Source: Paenibacillus aquistagni (GTDB lineage Bacteria > Bacillota > Bacilli > Paenibacillales > Paenibacillaceae). Taken from it: a DNA stretch of 64,000 nt. The position numbers and the translations under genes are program-made. Shown piece after piece: positions 52,538 through 62,154 of the stretch. The stretch lies in NCBI RefSeq assembly GCF_900177815.1, contig NZ_FXAZ01000003.1, positions 62,001 to 126,000 of the forward strand, in the 5' to 3' direction. The notes under the pieces are model-generated. The model saw nothing but the letters and a program-made list of their open reading frames with translations. It did no database searches and was not told the origin of the DNA. The first letter of the stretch is position 1; each line of letters begins with the position of its first letter.

Positions 52538-53386
52538 ATGAACACTTGCATTATGACTTCTCACGGCTTAGTGGAGTATCGAATGACAGAGCCAGCGCAT
52601 GGCCAGGCAGAACGGACGCTGCTCGTCATCAACGGCGGGCATACACACTGCAACTCCGTCCTTCCAGATGAGCCTTACCTGCTGGAGGCCGGCTATCGGC
52701 TGGTTGTTCCTACCCGTCCGGGGTATCAAGGAACACCGTCTGCAACAGGCCGAAGGGCGGATGAAGCTGCTGATGCCTTGGCAGCACTGCTGAATGCCCT
52801 TCAGATCGAGCAGGCTGACGTCATTGCCCTGTCAGCTGGCGGTCCTACAGGCCTTCAATTGGCAAGCCGGCACCCTGAGCTTGTCCGAAGGCTTGTCCTG
52901 CAGTGCGCCATCACCAGCGAGTGGGCGGATGCGAAGCAAAAACGAATTGCCGCTACACTGTTTAGACCCGGTGTTGAGCGTGTGTTCTGGGGGATGTTCC
53001 GTGGAATGCTGAACCTTGCCCCTCGCTATACCCTTACACAGCTAATGGGCAGCTTGACTACCTTAGACGCTCAGTCTGTAATCAACTCCTTGGATGACGA
53101 GCGATTTGTCCGTATGAAGGAATTTGTGAGAACTCAGCGATCAGGTTCAGGCTTCATGCATGATATTCTTCATCAGAGCGGCGACCTGACTGCTATTAAA
53201 GCGCCGACACTGATCCTATTCAGCAAATATGATGGCGTAATTCCGTATCATCATGCTGAGTATGCATTAGAGCAAATCCCTAAGGCAGAGCTCTATGTAA
53301 CAGAAGCAGAGAGCCATCTGATGTGGTTTAGCCTACACTATGCGGAGGCGCGTTCCCACATGCTGCATTTCCTTCAGGAGGCATAG
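52538..53386 (+). CDS. Alpha/beta hydrolase controlled by the neighbouring TetR
   Basis: 282 residues from ATG 52538, after GGAGGAG. Core motifs: LVINGGHTHCNS (oxyanion region), VVPTRPGYQGTPSA, the nucleophile elbow LSAGGPTG (Ser near 105), the acid in LFSKYDGVIPYHHAEYAL and the histidine in AESHLMWF. It is a cytoplasmic esterase/lactonase-type enzyme. The TetR-type repressor upstream and its matched operators suggest induction by the substrate itself. Confidence 0.88.
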   Translation: MNTCIMTSHGLVEYRMTEPAHGQAERTLLVINGGHTHCNSVLPDEPYLLEAGYRLVVPTRPGYQGTPSATGRRADEAADALAALLNALQIEQADVIALSAGGPTGLQLASRHPELVRRLVLQCAITSEWADAKQKRIAATLFRPGVERVFWGMFRGMLNLAPRYTLTQLMGSLTTLDAQSVINSLDDERFVRMKEFVRTQRSGSGFMHDILHQSGDLTAIKAPTLILFSKYDGVIPYHHAEYALEQIPKAELYVTEAESHLMWFSLHYAEARSHMLHFLQEA

Positions 53387-53541
53387 GAGCCAGCTTCGAT
53401 CAAGCGAGGTGGCGTTTCAGGAGCTCTTTTGGCTATACGGAGCACAGAGCAGGGAAGCCCTTTTTCTCATAAATATAGAAAGGTAGAGGGCTCCCTCCCA
53501 TTTGCCAGCCTTCATGATAACGGACAGTGAATCGAGCAGCT

Positions 53542-54552
53542 TCACAGCTGCTCTAAGTCCTCCAGTACCATGTGGAGAATCCGTTTGGTGTCTTGCTTCA
53601 GCTCATCGTTAAGATGCTTCTCAATAGCTGGAACGGCTTCTTGCCCGAGTCCTATCAGCTGTTCATACACTTCGTAATCGGTTTTCCAGAATGAATAGGG
53701 ACTGTTCTTGCCGAATTCGCCATGATCGAGAGCATGAATCCAGTGCTGCACCTGCTCATCAAGAGGAAGCTGCTTCACGGACTGCACAGCTGCTTGGAAT
53801 TCCAGATCCTTCTCTTCGACATCAGGCATTGCCTTGTACAGCTGCTTCTGAGAGACGCATTTGCGAAGCAGCTGGCTGGTAGTCAAGTAGTCGCCACCCA
53901 CACCATCCGCAGCAGAGACATAAGCGATAAAGTCATCCGTACGCTGCAGCTGCTCGAAGTCTGGCTGCAAGCGCTGAATGACATCAATGGCGATTAGGAA
54001 CAGCTGGGAATCGAACAGTGTTTTCTCAAAAATATAGGCTTGATCGATGTCGAGAAAGCGGGGCTCCTCCAAGCTGATACAATAGAACATCCCGAGCCAC
54101 TTTTCCAAACGCTCAGGCATGTCCTCATACATAAATGAAAAATCGCCCTCTGCGTATTTCAATTCGGCACAGAGTTTCTCGCGAACTTCAGATTCATCTT
54201 TATTCCGATGTCGCTTGCGTTCACGAGTATAGGAATCCTCAACCATTTCGTTCAAGGTGTTCTGGTTATTGATATAGATGATATAGCTGCCGTGATAGGT
54301 ATCGGTATAAATGGAGAAGGTATACACGTCTTCGTTGTTTCCTTCCGCGATATACTCGTCCATTGCCGACTTGCAATACTCATACAAGGCATCTTCCATC
54401 TCTGCTGTACTCACGAAAATACCTTCATGAAGTCTGGTCGAATCGATCTCGACGATCTGCTTATCAGGGGTGCAAAGGATATAGCTTTCGCTGCCCTCTA
54501 GTCCTCGTCTTCCACTAATCAGCTTGCCAATGTGCACATCATAAGAACTCAT
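53542..54552 (-). CDS. Protein with DUF4303-like domain and HEAT-like tail
   Basis: 336 residues from the ATG at 54552, after AAAAGGAG. Around residue 60-100, ALYEYCKSAMDEYIAEGNNEDVYTFSIYTD, with the strand GSYIIYINNQN, resembles DUF4303, a family often found among toxin immunity genes. The C-terminal 50 residues (LIGLGQEAVPAIEKHL) look like a HEAT-type repeat. The function is unknown. It is divergent from the ankyrin protein gene. Confidence 0.65.
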   Translation of the reverse strand: MSSYDVHIGKLISGRRGLEGSESYILCTPDKQIVEIDSTRLHEGIFVSTAEMEDALYEYCKSAMDEYIAEGNNEDVYTFSIYTDTYHGSYIIYINNQNTLNEMVEDSYTRERKRHRNKDESEVREKLCAELKYAEGDFSFMYEDMPERLEKWLGMFYCISLEEPRFLDIDQAYIFEKTLFDSQLFLIAIDVIQRLQPDFEQLQRTDDFIAYVSAADGVGGDYLTTSQLLRKCVSQKQLYKAMPDVEEKDLEFQAAVQSVKQLPLDEQVQHWIHALDHGEFGKNSPYSFWKTDYEVYEQLIGLGQEAVPAIEKHLNDELKQDTKRILHMVLEDLEQL

Positions 54553-54732
54553 GCTGAAGCCACTCCTTTTTATGAATACATGCATATATATTCCACGATA
54601 ATAGGGGGACTTCCTCCCAGCAAGTAGAGAGCAAGCAGAATACAAGATCTATCTTCGTGCTAAGGGCTCGTTGTGTTTTCCTGTATTGTTTTCTATACTC
54701 GTGTAAAAAGAGTGACAAAGGGAGAATATGGG

Positions 54733-55812
54733 ATGATTAAGCTAAAAAACATAGGAACGTTTGAGACGCTTCCAGATATGGCGATACCTATTTATGAGGG
54801 AAATCTACCAGCATTGCAGGATGCGATTGCAGCGGGCTGGGACATAGAGAAGGGTATTGTGCTCAGCTCATATACGACACTAAGTCCGCTTGAACTGGCA
54901 TTGTTATCAGAGAGGCTGGAAGTTGTGAAGTTATTGTTGGAGCACGGTGTTAACCTCAATGTGAAGCAAAACCCCGCCTTTTTACTCGCGGTTCGCTATT
55001 GCAAGGAAGACATCGTACGCTATGTTGCAGCACAAGGCGCCAAGCTGGACATGCGTAATCGAGTGGGCTCAGGCGCTTATTCGCAGGCTTATTACGGCAA
55101 TAAAAGCAATATTCCGCTCATTCATGAGCTGGGGCTCGATATGAAGACACATGGCGGTGAGGTGCTGCGCACAGCGGTATCTGATCATGATCTGGAATGG
55201 GTCACCTATTTGCTTGATCATGGTGTTGATATTAATTACAACGAACCGGATATGGTGTATCCTTATCGAGCGACTCCGTTAACGGTTGCTGCACGGATGG
55301 GCAGTATGAAGATGGTCCAATGGTTGATCGAGCGCGGTGCTGATGTATTAAAGGCGGAAAAGGATGGGGAGCGGCCGTATACGATTGCCGTTAGCAGCAA
55401 GAATGCGGCCATGGCCGAATACTTGAAGGCGCTGGAGCCTGCAGAGCTGCATGACGTGGAAAATAAAAAATATGAGCTGAGGAAGTATAAGCTGCCTGTC
55501 GACCTGATTGCATTTTTAACCGGTGATCAACTGCGTCTGGAGCTAGGCAAAAACGAGTATGGCATTCAATACATTGATTTCTTCAATTTAACCGATACGG
55601 TGGAGATGAAGGCTGGTCGTCAGAAGCTGCTGCGGCTGTCAGCTGATATCGATCAGTATTCGGGTCTTCAGCTGGTATGGAACCCTAAGAAAAAGGGCTC
55701 CATCGGCTGCTATGATATAGAGCATAAGGAGTACGCGGATTTATGCTGCTTTCAGGATTTCCTCAGCGAGCCTGAGCAGTATCTCATCAAGTTCCTTGAG
55801 GGCGAATTGTAA
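54733..55812 (+). CDS. Ankyrin-repeat protein
   Basis: 359 residues from ATG 54733. Ankyrin units include SPLELALLSERLEVVKLLLEHGVNLN (about 60-85), LEWVTYLLDHGVDINYN (about 155-170) and TPLTVAARMGSMKMVQWLIERGADVL (about 180-205). The last 150 residues have no repeat and a beta-rich pattern. Stand-alone ankyrin proteins of this size are frequent immunity-type proteins, but many other roles are possible. Confidence 0.82.
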   Translation: MIKLKNIGTFETLPDMAIPIYEGNLPALQDAIAAGWDIEKGIVLSSYTTLSPLELALLSERLEVVKLLLEHGVNLNVKQNPAFLLAVRYCKEDIVRYVAAQGAKLDMRNRVGSGAYSQAYYGNKSNIPLIHELGLDMKTHGGEVLRTAVSDHDLEWVTYLLDHGVDINYNEPDMVYPYRATPLTVAARMGSMKMVQWLIERGADVLKAEKDGERPYTIAVSSKNAAMAEYLKALEPAELHDVENKKYELRKYKLPVDLIAFLTGDQLRLELGKNEYGIQYIDFFNLTDTVEMKAGRQKLLRLSADIDQYSGLQLVWNPKKKGSIGCYDIEHKEYADLCCFQDFLSEPEQYLIKFLEGEL

Positions 55813-55822
55813 ATGGGGAAAG

Positions 55823-55939
55823 GATGATAAGCTCCCGATGGAGGCTGGTCCACTGATGCCAACCGTGGATACCACAGGTACGGATGTCCATGTGATCACA
55901 AAGCACATGAAGCAATGGACTCAGCAATGTCTGTCCTAA
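55823..55939 (+). pseudogene. Short coding-like remnant downstream of the ankyrin gene
   Basis: An open run in another frame reads DDKLPMEAGPLMPTVDTTGT and on to HVITKHMKQWTQQCLS, then TAA. No start or ribosome-binding site is near. It looks like the last 38 codons of a lost gene; I do not recognise the family. Confidence 0.35.
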
Positions 55940-55980
55940 TGAGAGTCTTCAGCATAAAAAGAGTGTGCCATATAAGAGGA

Positions 55981-56016
55981 AACCACCGTCTGTAAAAGAG
56001 ACGGTGGTTTGTTTTT
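55981..56016. terminator. Strong terminator between ankyrin and sigma-factor genes
   Basis: AACCACCGTCT (55981-55991) pairs perfectly with AGACGGTGGTT (55999-56009) around a 7-base loop; TGTTTTTTA follows on plus. It overlaps the stop of the minus-strand sigma gene. Confidence 0.9.
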
Positions 56017-57665
56017 TACTGTTCTACAATCATCCAAATGCCTTCGGAGCCATAAGAACTTTCTGGCGTAGACAAGACGCCTTTTTCCATGCAAGACTCT
56101 ATAACATCATTGATTAAGCCGCATGTCGTCTGCAGGACAAAAAGGGGGTAATCGTGGATAAGATGACGCGGCACATAGGTCTTAATCATGGCATGAATGG
56201 CATCAGCAAAGGGTTCCACTAGATCATCAATTGAATCAGTGAACTCCGTCGATAATGCATAGAATGCGTCCTCATCTTTCGCATCTATAACAAGGATGTT
56301 TGGATAAAGCGCATCATTCTCTTTCCTCAGGCAGCCTGCTTCAATGGCTTTTGCGGCGACTTCCTTCTCATCTTCTGTAAGGGAGTCTGCTTTCAATCCC
56401 TTTATAGCAAGCAGGGTCAACATCATTACAGGGTCGAGCGACATCTGATGCCCGCAGTTGAAATGCTTTTGAAGGCGAGGTCCGTATATGTTCGCTGCAT
56501 ATACTTTTCGATACCCGCAAAGGTTGAGCGCCTGAATGCCGTCACAGCCATACACATTAAGCTCGATCTCCTCGGTTTCCTTAACGGCAAATCCGAAGGT
56601 GTGGAATTCTTTTTCATGAAGCTCCATAGCTGCATAATACTTCTCCGTTAGTCGCTGCTTCACCCTATCCTCAAAGGCCCATATCATGCGAGAGATGAGC
56701 GACCATGCTATTTGCGAGGCTTCCGGTGGTTGGCTCAAAAATGGAAAGCGGAGTATGCGCTGCTCATGAGTGCGAAGATAATGGACAGCCTTGTCCACGA
56801 TTTCCTGTGTGTACGGACGATAAACTTCCTGAATGCGTGCAAGGTCCTGCGCATCAATGAGGACCAAATTCGAGATGTACTTGCCGCTATCCAATCTCTT
56901 CAACAGTCCGTAATGGCCATTCTCGCCACGGCACTGTATCTCAAGCTCCTCCTCTACAAAAGGCATTGGCACATGAAGCAGCTCTGAGAGTTCTTTTGGT
57001 GTGCGGGCGGTATTTTTGCATAAATAGATGAGATTCTGAGAAAATAATCGCTCCGCTTTAACACGAGGATCATGGCCTGAAGGCGCCCCTGTCCCTATTA
57101 ACAACAGCTTGACTGGCTTCAATGTTAAGTTCGAGTTGTCCATGTTCTTGTTCGTCACCTCTTTTCGAATGGTATTGCGGGCAGAAAATAACCGCTGCTT
57201 CACTGTCGTTTCTAGAATCCCGAGCTTATGGGCAATTGCTGCTGTCTTCATGCCATCCAAATAGTACATAATCATCACATCCCGATACATTTTGGATAAA
57301 AAGGCGATCTCTCGTTGGATTCGGCGCAGAGCGTCTGCGTTGCTTTCTTGATTGATGAGCGCATCGATAGGATGGATGACGGCATGCAAAGGAGCAGTCG
57401 CATTTGTCGTCAAGGTCGCCTCGCTACTGAGCCGCTTTCGCTTTTCACTAAAATCGGCGTATACGCGTTGGGCAATTGTCCATGCATATCCGTAAAAATG
57501 ATGAATGTCCTCTTGCCTGCGAAGGCTTTTTAGCAGCTGTACGATAATCTCTGAACAGAGATCTTCCGCTTCATAGGCGCTGCTGCAGCGTTTGTAGGCA
57601 TAACCGAACAGGGAGTCCAAAAACGCTTTATCTTCAAGATATAAGAGGGCCTCCTCAGGCTTCAT
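56016..57665 (-). CDS. ECF-like RNA polymerase sigma factor with a long C-terminal extension
   Basis: 549 residues from the ATG at 57665, after GGAAGGTGAGAGG. Sigma region 2 lies at about 10-85 (FLDSLFGYAYKRCSSAYEAEDLCSEI), and region 4 at about 115-175 (EIAFLSKMYRDVMIMYYLDGM, KTAAIAHKLGILETTVKQRLFSAR). ECF factors are about 180-200 residues, so about 370 are extra. The extension begins with a winged-helix-like part (about 215-280: YLCKNTARTPKELSELLHVP, GENGHYGLLKRLDSGKYIS), and then has long helical and mixed regions. It may be a built-in regulatory or ligand-binding domain instead of a separate anti-sigma factor. It is divergent from the second hybrid kinase. Confidence 0.85.
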   Translation of the reverse strand: MKPEEALLYLEDKAFLDSLFGYAYKRCSSAYEAEDLCSEIIVQLLKSLRRQEDIHHFYGYAWTIAQRVYADFSEKRKRLSSEATLTTNATAPLHAVIHPIDALINQESNADALRRIQREIAFLSKMYRDVMIMYYLDGMKTAAIAHKLGILETTVKQRLFSARNTIRKEVTNKNMDNSNLTLKPVKLLLIGTGAPSGHDPRVKAERLFSQNLIYLCKNTARTPKELSELLHVPMPFVEEELEIQCRGENGHYGLLKRLDSGKYISNLVLIDAQDLARIQEVYRPYTQEIVDKAVHYLRTHEQRILRFPFLSQPPEASQIAWSLISRMIWAFEDRVKQRLTEKYYAAMELHEKEFHTFGFAVKETEEIELNVYGCDGIQALNLCGYRKVYAANIYGPRLQKHFNCGHQMSLDPVMMLTLLAIKGLKADSLTEDEKEVAAKAIEAGCLRKENDALYPNILVIDAKDEDAFYALSTEFTDSIDDLVEPFADAIHAMIKTYVPRHLIHDYPLFVLQTTCGLINDVIESCMEKGVLSTPESSYGSEGIWMIVEQ

Positions 57666-57901
57666 CCTCTCACCTTCCTTTATCTCTGTTGTATCCATAC
57701 ATCCTATTAGTCCGCGAAAATGGATGGCGGTTAGGAGGAAAATAAAAAAATCATTCCATAAATTTACCGTAATTTCATGCGATGTTCTAAAATCTTCCCG
57801 TTTTATCTGAAGTATAATAGCAGATAAATGATTGGAACAACCAGGGAAATTGACTTGCACGAACGCATGCTGGGGCGTCATGTCTAAAAGGGAAGTGAGT
57901 C

Positions 57902-60900
57902 ATGTTCAACGATGTTCATCGATATAAACGAGTGATTGCGTGTGCGCTGGTTATTGTCTTGGTATTGTCTCTTGTGCCAATAGGCATCAAACAGTTCGGC
58001 AAGCAGTCAGAGAAGCAGCCCCGAATCATGCAAGGGGTATTGGATTTGACGCAATGGGATCTTCAAGATCACGGGGAGATCAAGCTGAATGGAGAATGGA
58101 GCTTCTATTGGCAAGAGCTCCATACGAGTGAAGATTTTCAATCATCGAGTGCTGGCCCCTCCGCGCAATATGTGGAAGTGCCGAATGTATGGAATACGTA
58201 TGAGAGAGCGGGGCTGCCGCTTCCCGGACAAGGGTATGCTACCTACCGCTTGCAAGTACGGACAGCTGGCCAAGCGGAACCTTTAGCATTAAAAATACCG
58301 ACGATCTCCACCTCTTACAAAGTGATGATTGATGGAAAGACCTTGGCAACCGGCGGGAAAGTAGCAGCCAGCAAGGAGCAGTCAGAGGCGTCTTATTCTC
58401 CGCAGACGGTTGTGTTTCAACCTGATGGCCCAACGTTTGAGATCATTGTGCAGGTTTCTAACTTCCTGTATGCCCGGGGCGGGATATGGAATGCGTTAAT
58501 GCTCGGAACACAAGATCAAATGACGGATGTGAATCGAAAAGAGATTGCTGTCGATATGATTATTCTAGGCAGCATACTTATGATGGGAATCTACCATATT
58601 ATGGTTTATCTACTTCGCAGAGACAATCGATCCACGCTTTATTTTGGACTGATCTGCTTGCTTGTCGTCATTCGAATTCTGTCCATGAAAGAGATTTTTA
58701 TTACCTATCTTTTTCCTGACATCCAGCTGCGTTTCCTTATCTTTAACGAATATATGACCTATTATGGAGGCATGACCTTGACCACGCTGTTTCTTCGCGA
58801 GCTGTATCCCAAGGAGTTCTCGAAGAAGATTGTGAGATTGTTGGTCGCCGTCGGTTGCGTATTTATGCTGACGGTTATTGTACTTCCTGCCGAGCTGTAT
58901 ACTCAGTGGATCAATGTCTTTCATGCTTTTGTGTTGTTAACGTTTCCTTACTATTGTTTTGGCGTTGTACTGGCTGTTTATCGAAAACGAAGCGGAGCCA
59001 TCCTGCAAATTACGGGCGCAGCCATACTCATGGTCACGATGGCTCACGATATTTTATTTTTGCAGGACCCCTATACGTATTACTGGTTCGGCAAGCTCTT
59101 ATTTCCGTATGGGATGTTTGCATTGATTTTTATTGAGGCGACCGAACTTGCAAGGCGCTTCTCGCATGCATTTCGGACCATTGAAGAGATGTCTGAGAAG
59201 CTGCTGTCGCTTGATCAATTAAAAGATGAGTTCCTGGCCAACACCTCCCATGAGCTTCGGACCCCGATTCATGGTATTTTGAACTTATCCCAATCGGTGC
59301 TGGATACGGCGTCTACCCGCTTAAGTGCGATGGAGAAAGGCAATATCAACACCATTGTTTCGGTATCGCGAAGGCTTGCCAATCTTGTTAATGATATTCT
59401 TGATTTCTCCAAATTAAAAAATGGAGATATTGTGCTCCGTCGAAGCGCTGTCGAATTAAGACCGTTAATCCATGTGGTGATGGAGATGTTCTTGCACTTG
59501 GCCGGTGATAAGAAGGTAAGCTTCGTTAACCGGGTCCCTGCAGAGGCACCGAGCGTGAATGCAGACGAAGATCGGCTTGCCCAGATTATGTACAATTTGA
59601 TTGGAAATGCGCTTAAGTTCACACAGCAAGGAGAGATCAGCGCAACCGCTAGGGATAATGGGGGATGGCTTGAGATTTCCATTCATGATACGGGCATCGG
59701 CATTCCTGCTCATCATCTGGAGTCGATCTTCGAGCCGTTTGATCAAGCTGATCACTCCATTCCGATGGAATACGGAGGAACAGGACTTGGCCTCAGCATT
59801 ACGAAGCGCTTGGTTGAGCTTCATGGCGGAACGATTAAGGTGAGATCTGAGATAGGAAAAGGATCAACCTTTACCGTTACCCTCCCTGTGGCGGGCGATA
59901 TCCATCATGGTTACAGGAACTTCCATACTGCCGTTACGGAGTGGCCTCGCGGCTTGTCAGAGCTAGCATCAGGAGCGGACATCGGATCGCCTGCGCTTGC
60001 ATCTGCTATAGAGGACAGAGAGTATACGATTCTGGTAGCCGATGATGATCCGGTGAATCGTCATGTGCTGACCACGCTCTTAACCTCGGACAACTGTACG
60101 ATTATCGCGGTGTCGAACGGCATGGAAGCCTTGCAGGATCTAAAGCGTCATCGACGCATTGACCTAGCTGTCATCGATCTGATGATGCCAGGCCTGTCAG
60201 GCTATGAAGTATGCAGAGCCATTCGGGAGCATTACACCTTGTCTGAGCTTCCCGTGCTGCTCCTCACTGCAAGAAGCCGATCAGAGGACATGCTGGCGGC
60301 GTTCGAGGCGGGGGTGAACGATTTTTTGAGCAAGCCTGTTGAGTCAGGGGAGCTTAAGGCCCGAGTTCGCACACTTTTGAATATGAAGACGTCTGTCAGC
60401 GAGCTTGTCCGCTCGGAGATGGCTTTCTTGCAGGCCCAGATCAAGCCTCATTTTTTGTTTAATGCTCTATCAACCATAATATCGATCAGCTACAGTGATG
60501 TAGGCAAGGCACAAGAACTATTGGAGGATCTGAGCGATTATTTAAGAGGAAGCTTTGATTTCCATAACCAAGAGCGCTTCATTCCGATTCAAAAAGAAGT
60601 GGACCTTGTGGAGTCTTACTTAAAGATTGAAAAGGCACGCTTTGGGGATCGCCTGCGCATCAACCTTGACGTAGAGGAGCATCTATTGTCGCCTATTCCC
60701 CCGCTCGTCATTCAGCCCATAGTGGAGAATGCAGTGCGGCACGGTGTGATGTCGCGCCCAGATGGCGGCTGGCTTCATATCTCGGTCGCTGCTCATGAGC
60801 AAGAAGTAGTGGTAAGGGTAACCGATGATGGTCCCGGCATTCCGGATACGGTTCTGGCTGCGCTGAGAGAAAAGAGGCACGGAGATCGAGGCGTAGGGCT

Positions 60901-61006
60901 GATTAATATAGAACGCCGCCTGCAAAATACGTACGGGATCGGAATGGACATCGAGAGTACGCACGAACGGGGTACAACAGTGACGATACGTATCCCTGCA
61001 AAATAA
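57902..61006 (+). CDS. 7TMR-DISM hybrid histidine kinase with LytS-type C-terminal kinase module
   Basis: 1034 residues with the same domain order as the protein at 41234: membrane anchor (10-30), jelly-roll domain (about 40-205, [16 protein letters not shown]...GEWSFYW), seven helices (about 215-415), HisKA with [11 protein letters not shown] (His450), HATPase ([19 protein letters not shown]), receiver (DDD near 715, phospho-acceptor Asp759), LytS-type kinase (QIKPHFLFN, His850) and final ATPase ([15 protein letters not shown]). All catalytic residues are present. A -10-like TATAAT lies at 57813-57818. The AraC gene follows 36 bases later, so a shared transcript is possible. Confidence 0.92.
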   Translation: MFNDVHRYKRVIACALVIVLVLSLVPIGIKQFGKQSEKQPRIMQGVLDLTQWDLQDHGEIKLNGEWSFYWQELHTSEDFQSSSAGPSAQYVEVPNVWNTYERAGLPLPGQGYATYRLQVRTAGQAEPLALKIPTISTSYKVMIDGKTLATGGKVAASKEQSEASYSPQTVVFQPDGPTFEIIVQVSNFLYARGGIWNALMLGTQDQMTDVNRKEIAVDMIILGSILMMGIYHIMVYLLRRDNRSTLYFGLICLLVVIRILSMKEIFITYLFPDIQLRFLIFNEYMTYYGGMTLTTLFLRELYPKEFSKKIVRLLVAVGCVFMLTVIVLPAELYTQWINVFHAFVLLTFPYYCFGVVLAVYRKRSGAILQITGAAILMVTMAHDILFLQDPYTYYWFGKLLFPYGMFALIFIEATELARRFSHAFRTIEEMSEKLLSLDQLKDEFLANTSHELRTPIHGILNLSQSVLDTASTRLSAMEKGNINTIVSVSRRLANLVNDILDFSKLKNGDIVLRRSAVELRPLIHVVMEMFLHLAGDKKVSFVNRVPAEAPSVNADEDRLAQIMYNLIGNALKFTQQGEISATARDNGGWLEISIHDTGIGIPAHHLESIFEPFDQADHSIPMEYGGTGLGLSITKRLVELHGGTIKVRSEIGKGSTFTVTLPVAGDIHHGYRNFHTAVTEWPRGLSELASGADIGSPALASAIEDREYTILVADDDPVNRHVLTTLLTSDNCTIIAVSNGMEALQDLKRHRRIDLAVIDLMMPGLSGYEVCRAIREHYTLSELPVLLLTARSRSEDMLAAFEAGVNDFLSKPVESGELKARVRTLLNMKTSVSELVRSEMAFLQAQIKPHFLFNALSTIISISYSDVGKAQELLEDLSDYLRGSFDFHNQERFIPIQKEVDLVESYLKIEKARFGDRLRINLDVEEHLLSPIPPLVIQPIVENAVRHGVMSRPDGGWLHISVAAHEQEVVVRVTDDGPGIPDTVLAALREKRHGDRGVGLINIERRLQNTYGIGMDIESTHERGTTVTIRIPAK

Positions 61007-61042
61007 TAGCAACATGTGGAGATAGGGGGCGACAATCACAAC

Positions 61043-61858
61043 ATGATGAATGTGGAAAAAATAGCTGATTTTTTTGCTGAGCGCTCCTTTGACATTGAAG
61101 GGATCTATCGTCTAGTCATTCAACCCAAAAGTGTATTAAGAGAATTCAAGACGGAGAAGCATGGATTCCTCTTTACGGTTAGTGGAGAGGCGATCATGCG
61201 GGTAAATGGCACAACGTACAACCTGCATCCGGGCTCTGTCTTTCACGCCGCTCCGAATATGGTGATGGATTCTCAAGTGATTGGGGACGCCGCATTCGAA
61301 TACTATTCTTTATTCTATCGATTCGATAAGCAGGGCGATGCCCTTGATCTGATAGGCGACCAGCATTATACACTGGAAGCGGGCTTCAATCCAAGCGTTA
61401 CAGAAGCCTTGATGATGATTCATCGGCAAGCAGCGATCCGAGAGAGCCTACCGCGCCTTCGGGTCAAGCAATTGTTTCTTGGTATTCTGCATCATGTGCT
61501 GATGGCGAGCAAGCATCGCGATCAAGAGGATTCTCCGCGCAGAAGAGTTGTGGATGAAGCAGCGGCGTATATCCATGAGCATTATATGGACCCGCTGACG
61601 CTGGATGGATTAGCAGAGCTGCATGGAATGAATGCGAACAGCTTCTCTTATTATTTTCATAAATACAAGGGCATTCGCCCGATTGATTATCTGGTCGATT
61701 ATCGTATGGAAAGGGCTCGTGAGCTGCTGCAAACGGGGCATTATTCGATTCGTGATATTGCAGCCAGTGTAGGCTATGGGAATCCGCTTTATTTCAGTCG
61801 TTTATTTAAAAAGAAATTTGGCGTGGCGCCGACAGCGTATAGAGATGTTGAAGATTAG
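61043..61858 (+). CDS. AraC-family regulator, siderophore (Btr-like) type
   Basis: 271 residues from ATG 61043 (the next codon is also ATG); AGGGGG lies 13 bases upstream, a long gap. N-terminal cupin-like half with GFLFTVSGEAIMRVNG and LHPGSVFHAAPNMV; C-terminal double helix-turn-helix ending in YSIRDIAASVGYGNPLYFSRLFKKKFGV. It is the paralogue of 8054-8908, with the same start pattern (FDIEGIYR). A Fur-controlled monooxygenase and an iron-type binding lipoprotein follow, so it likely activates their expression with a siderophore as inducer. Confidence 0.88.
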   Translation: MMNVEKIADFFAERSFDIEGIYRLVIQPKSVLREFKTEKHGFLFTVSGEAIMRVNGTTYNLHPGSVFHAAPNMVMDSQVIGDAAFEYYSLFYRFDKQGDALDLIGDQHYTLEAGFNPSVTEALMMIHRQAAIRESLPRLRVKQLFLGILHHVLMASKHRDQEDSPRRRVVDEAAAYIHEHYMDPLTLDGLAELHGMNANSFSYYFHKYKGIRPIDYLVDYRMERARELLQTGHYSIRDIAASVGYGNPLYFSRLFKKKFGVAPTAYRDVED

Positions 61859-61904
61859 CAGCTATTGCGAGAGTCCGTGATCAAGGTTTGAAAAATAGAT
61901 GAAG

Positions 61905-61942
61905 CAGCCGCAGCCAATATGGTTGGCAGCGGCTGTTTTTTT
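61905..61942 (+). terminator. Strong terminator after the second AraC gene
   Basis: CAGCCGC-a-GCCAA (61905-61917) pairs with TTGGC-a-GCGGCTG (61923-61935), followed by TTTTTTTG. It separates the AraC gene from the Fur-controlled monooxygenase gene. Confidence 0.9.
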
Positions 61943-62045
61943 GTTGCATATCATGCTGAAGTTTTCGTTATCGACAAGAAGATACGAGTCTATGCCAACT
62001 CCTCAATTTTTAATAATAATGCATGTGGATTTAGAGATTTGTGTA

Positions 62046-62100
62046 TTCGCATATGGCACAGTGCTTGCTATACTTTTTAATGATAATGAGAATCATTATT
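62046..62100 (+). promoter_or_regulatory. Promoter with Fur box of the monooxygenase operon
   Basis: -35-like TTCGCA (62046-62051), 17-base spacer, -10 TATACT (62069-62074). The Fur box GATAATGAGAATCATTATT (62082-62100) lies at the expected transcription start, differing from the 19-base consensus at only two positions, so iron-loaded Fur would block initiation. Confidence 0.8.
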
Positions 62101-62154
62101 ATTTACTTATATTTTTATACTACTCAATTCATAGATAAGGGAAGGTTGATTGAT

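Noticed and set aside
53452-53495. Long imperfect hairpin GGGAaGCCCT/AGGGCTCCC after the hydrolase gene
   Set aside because: No T-tract on either strand and an unpaired middle; too weak to call a terminator.
61899-62138. 79-codon open frame between the second AraC gene and the monooxygenase gene
   Set aside because: It covers a terminator, promoter and Fur box, so it is not likely to be coding.
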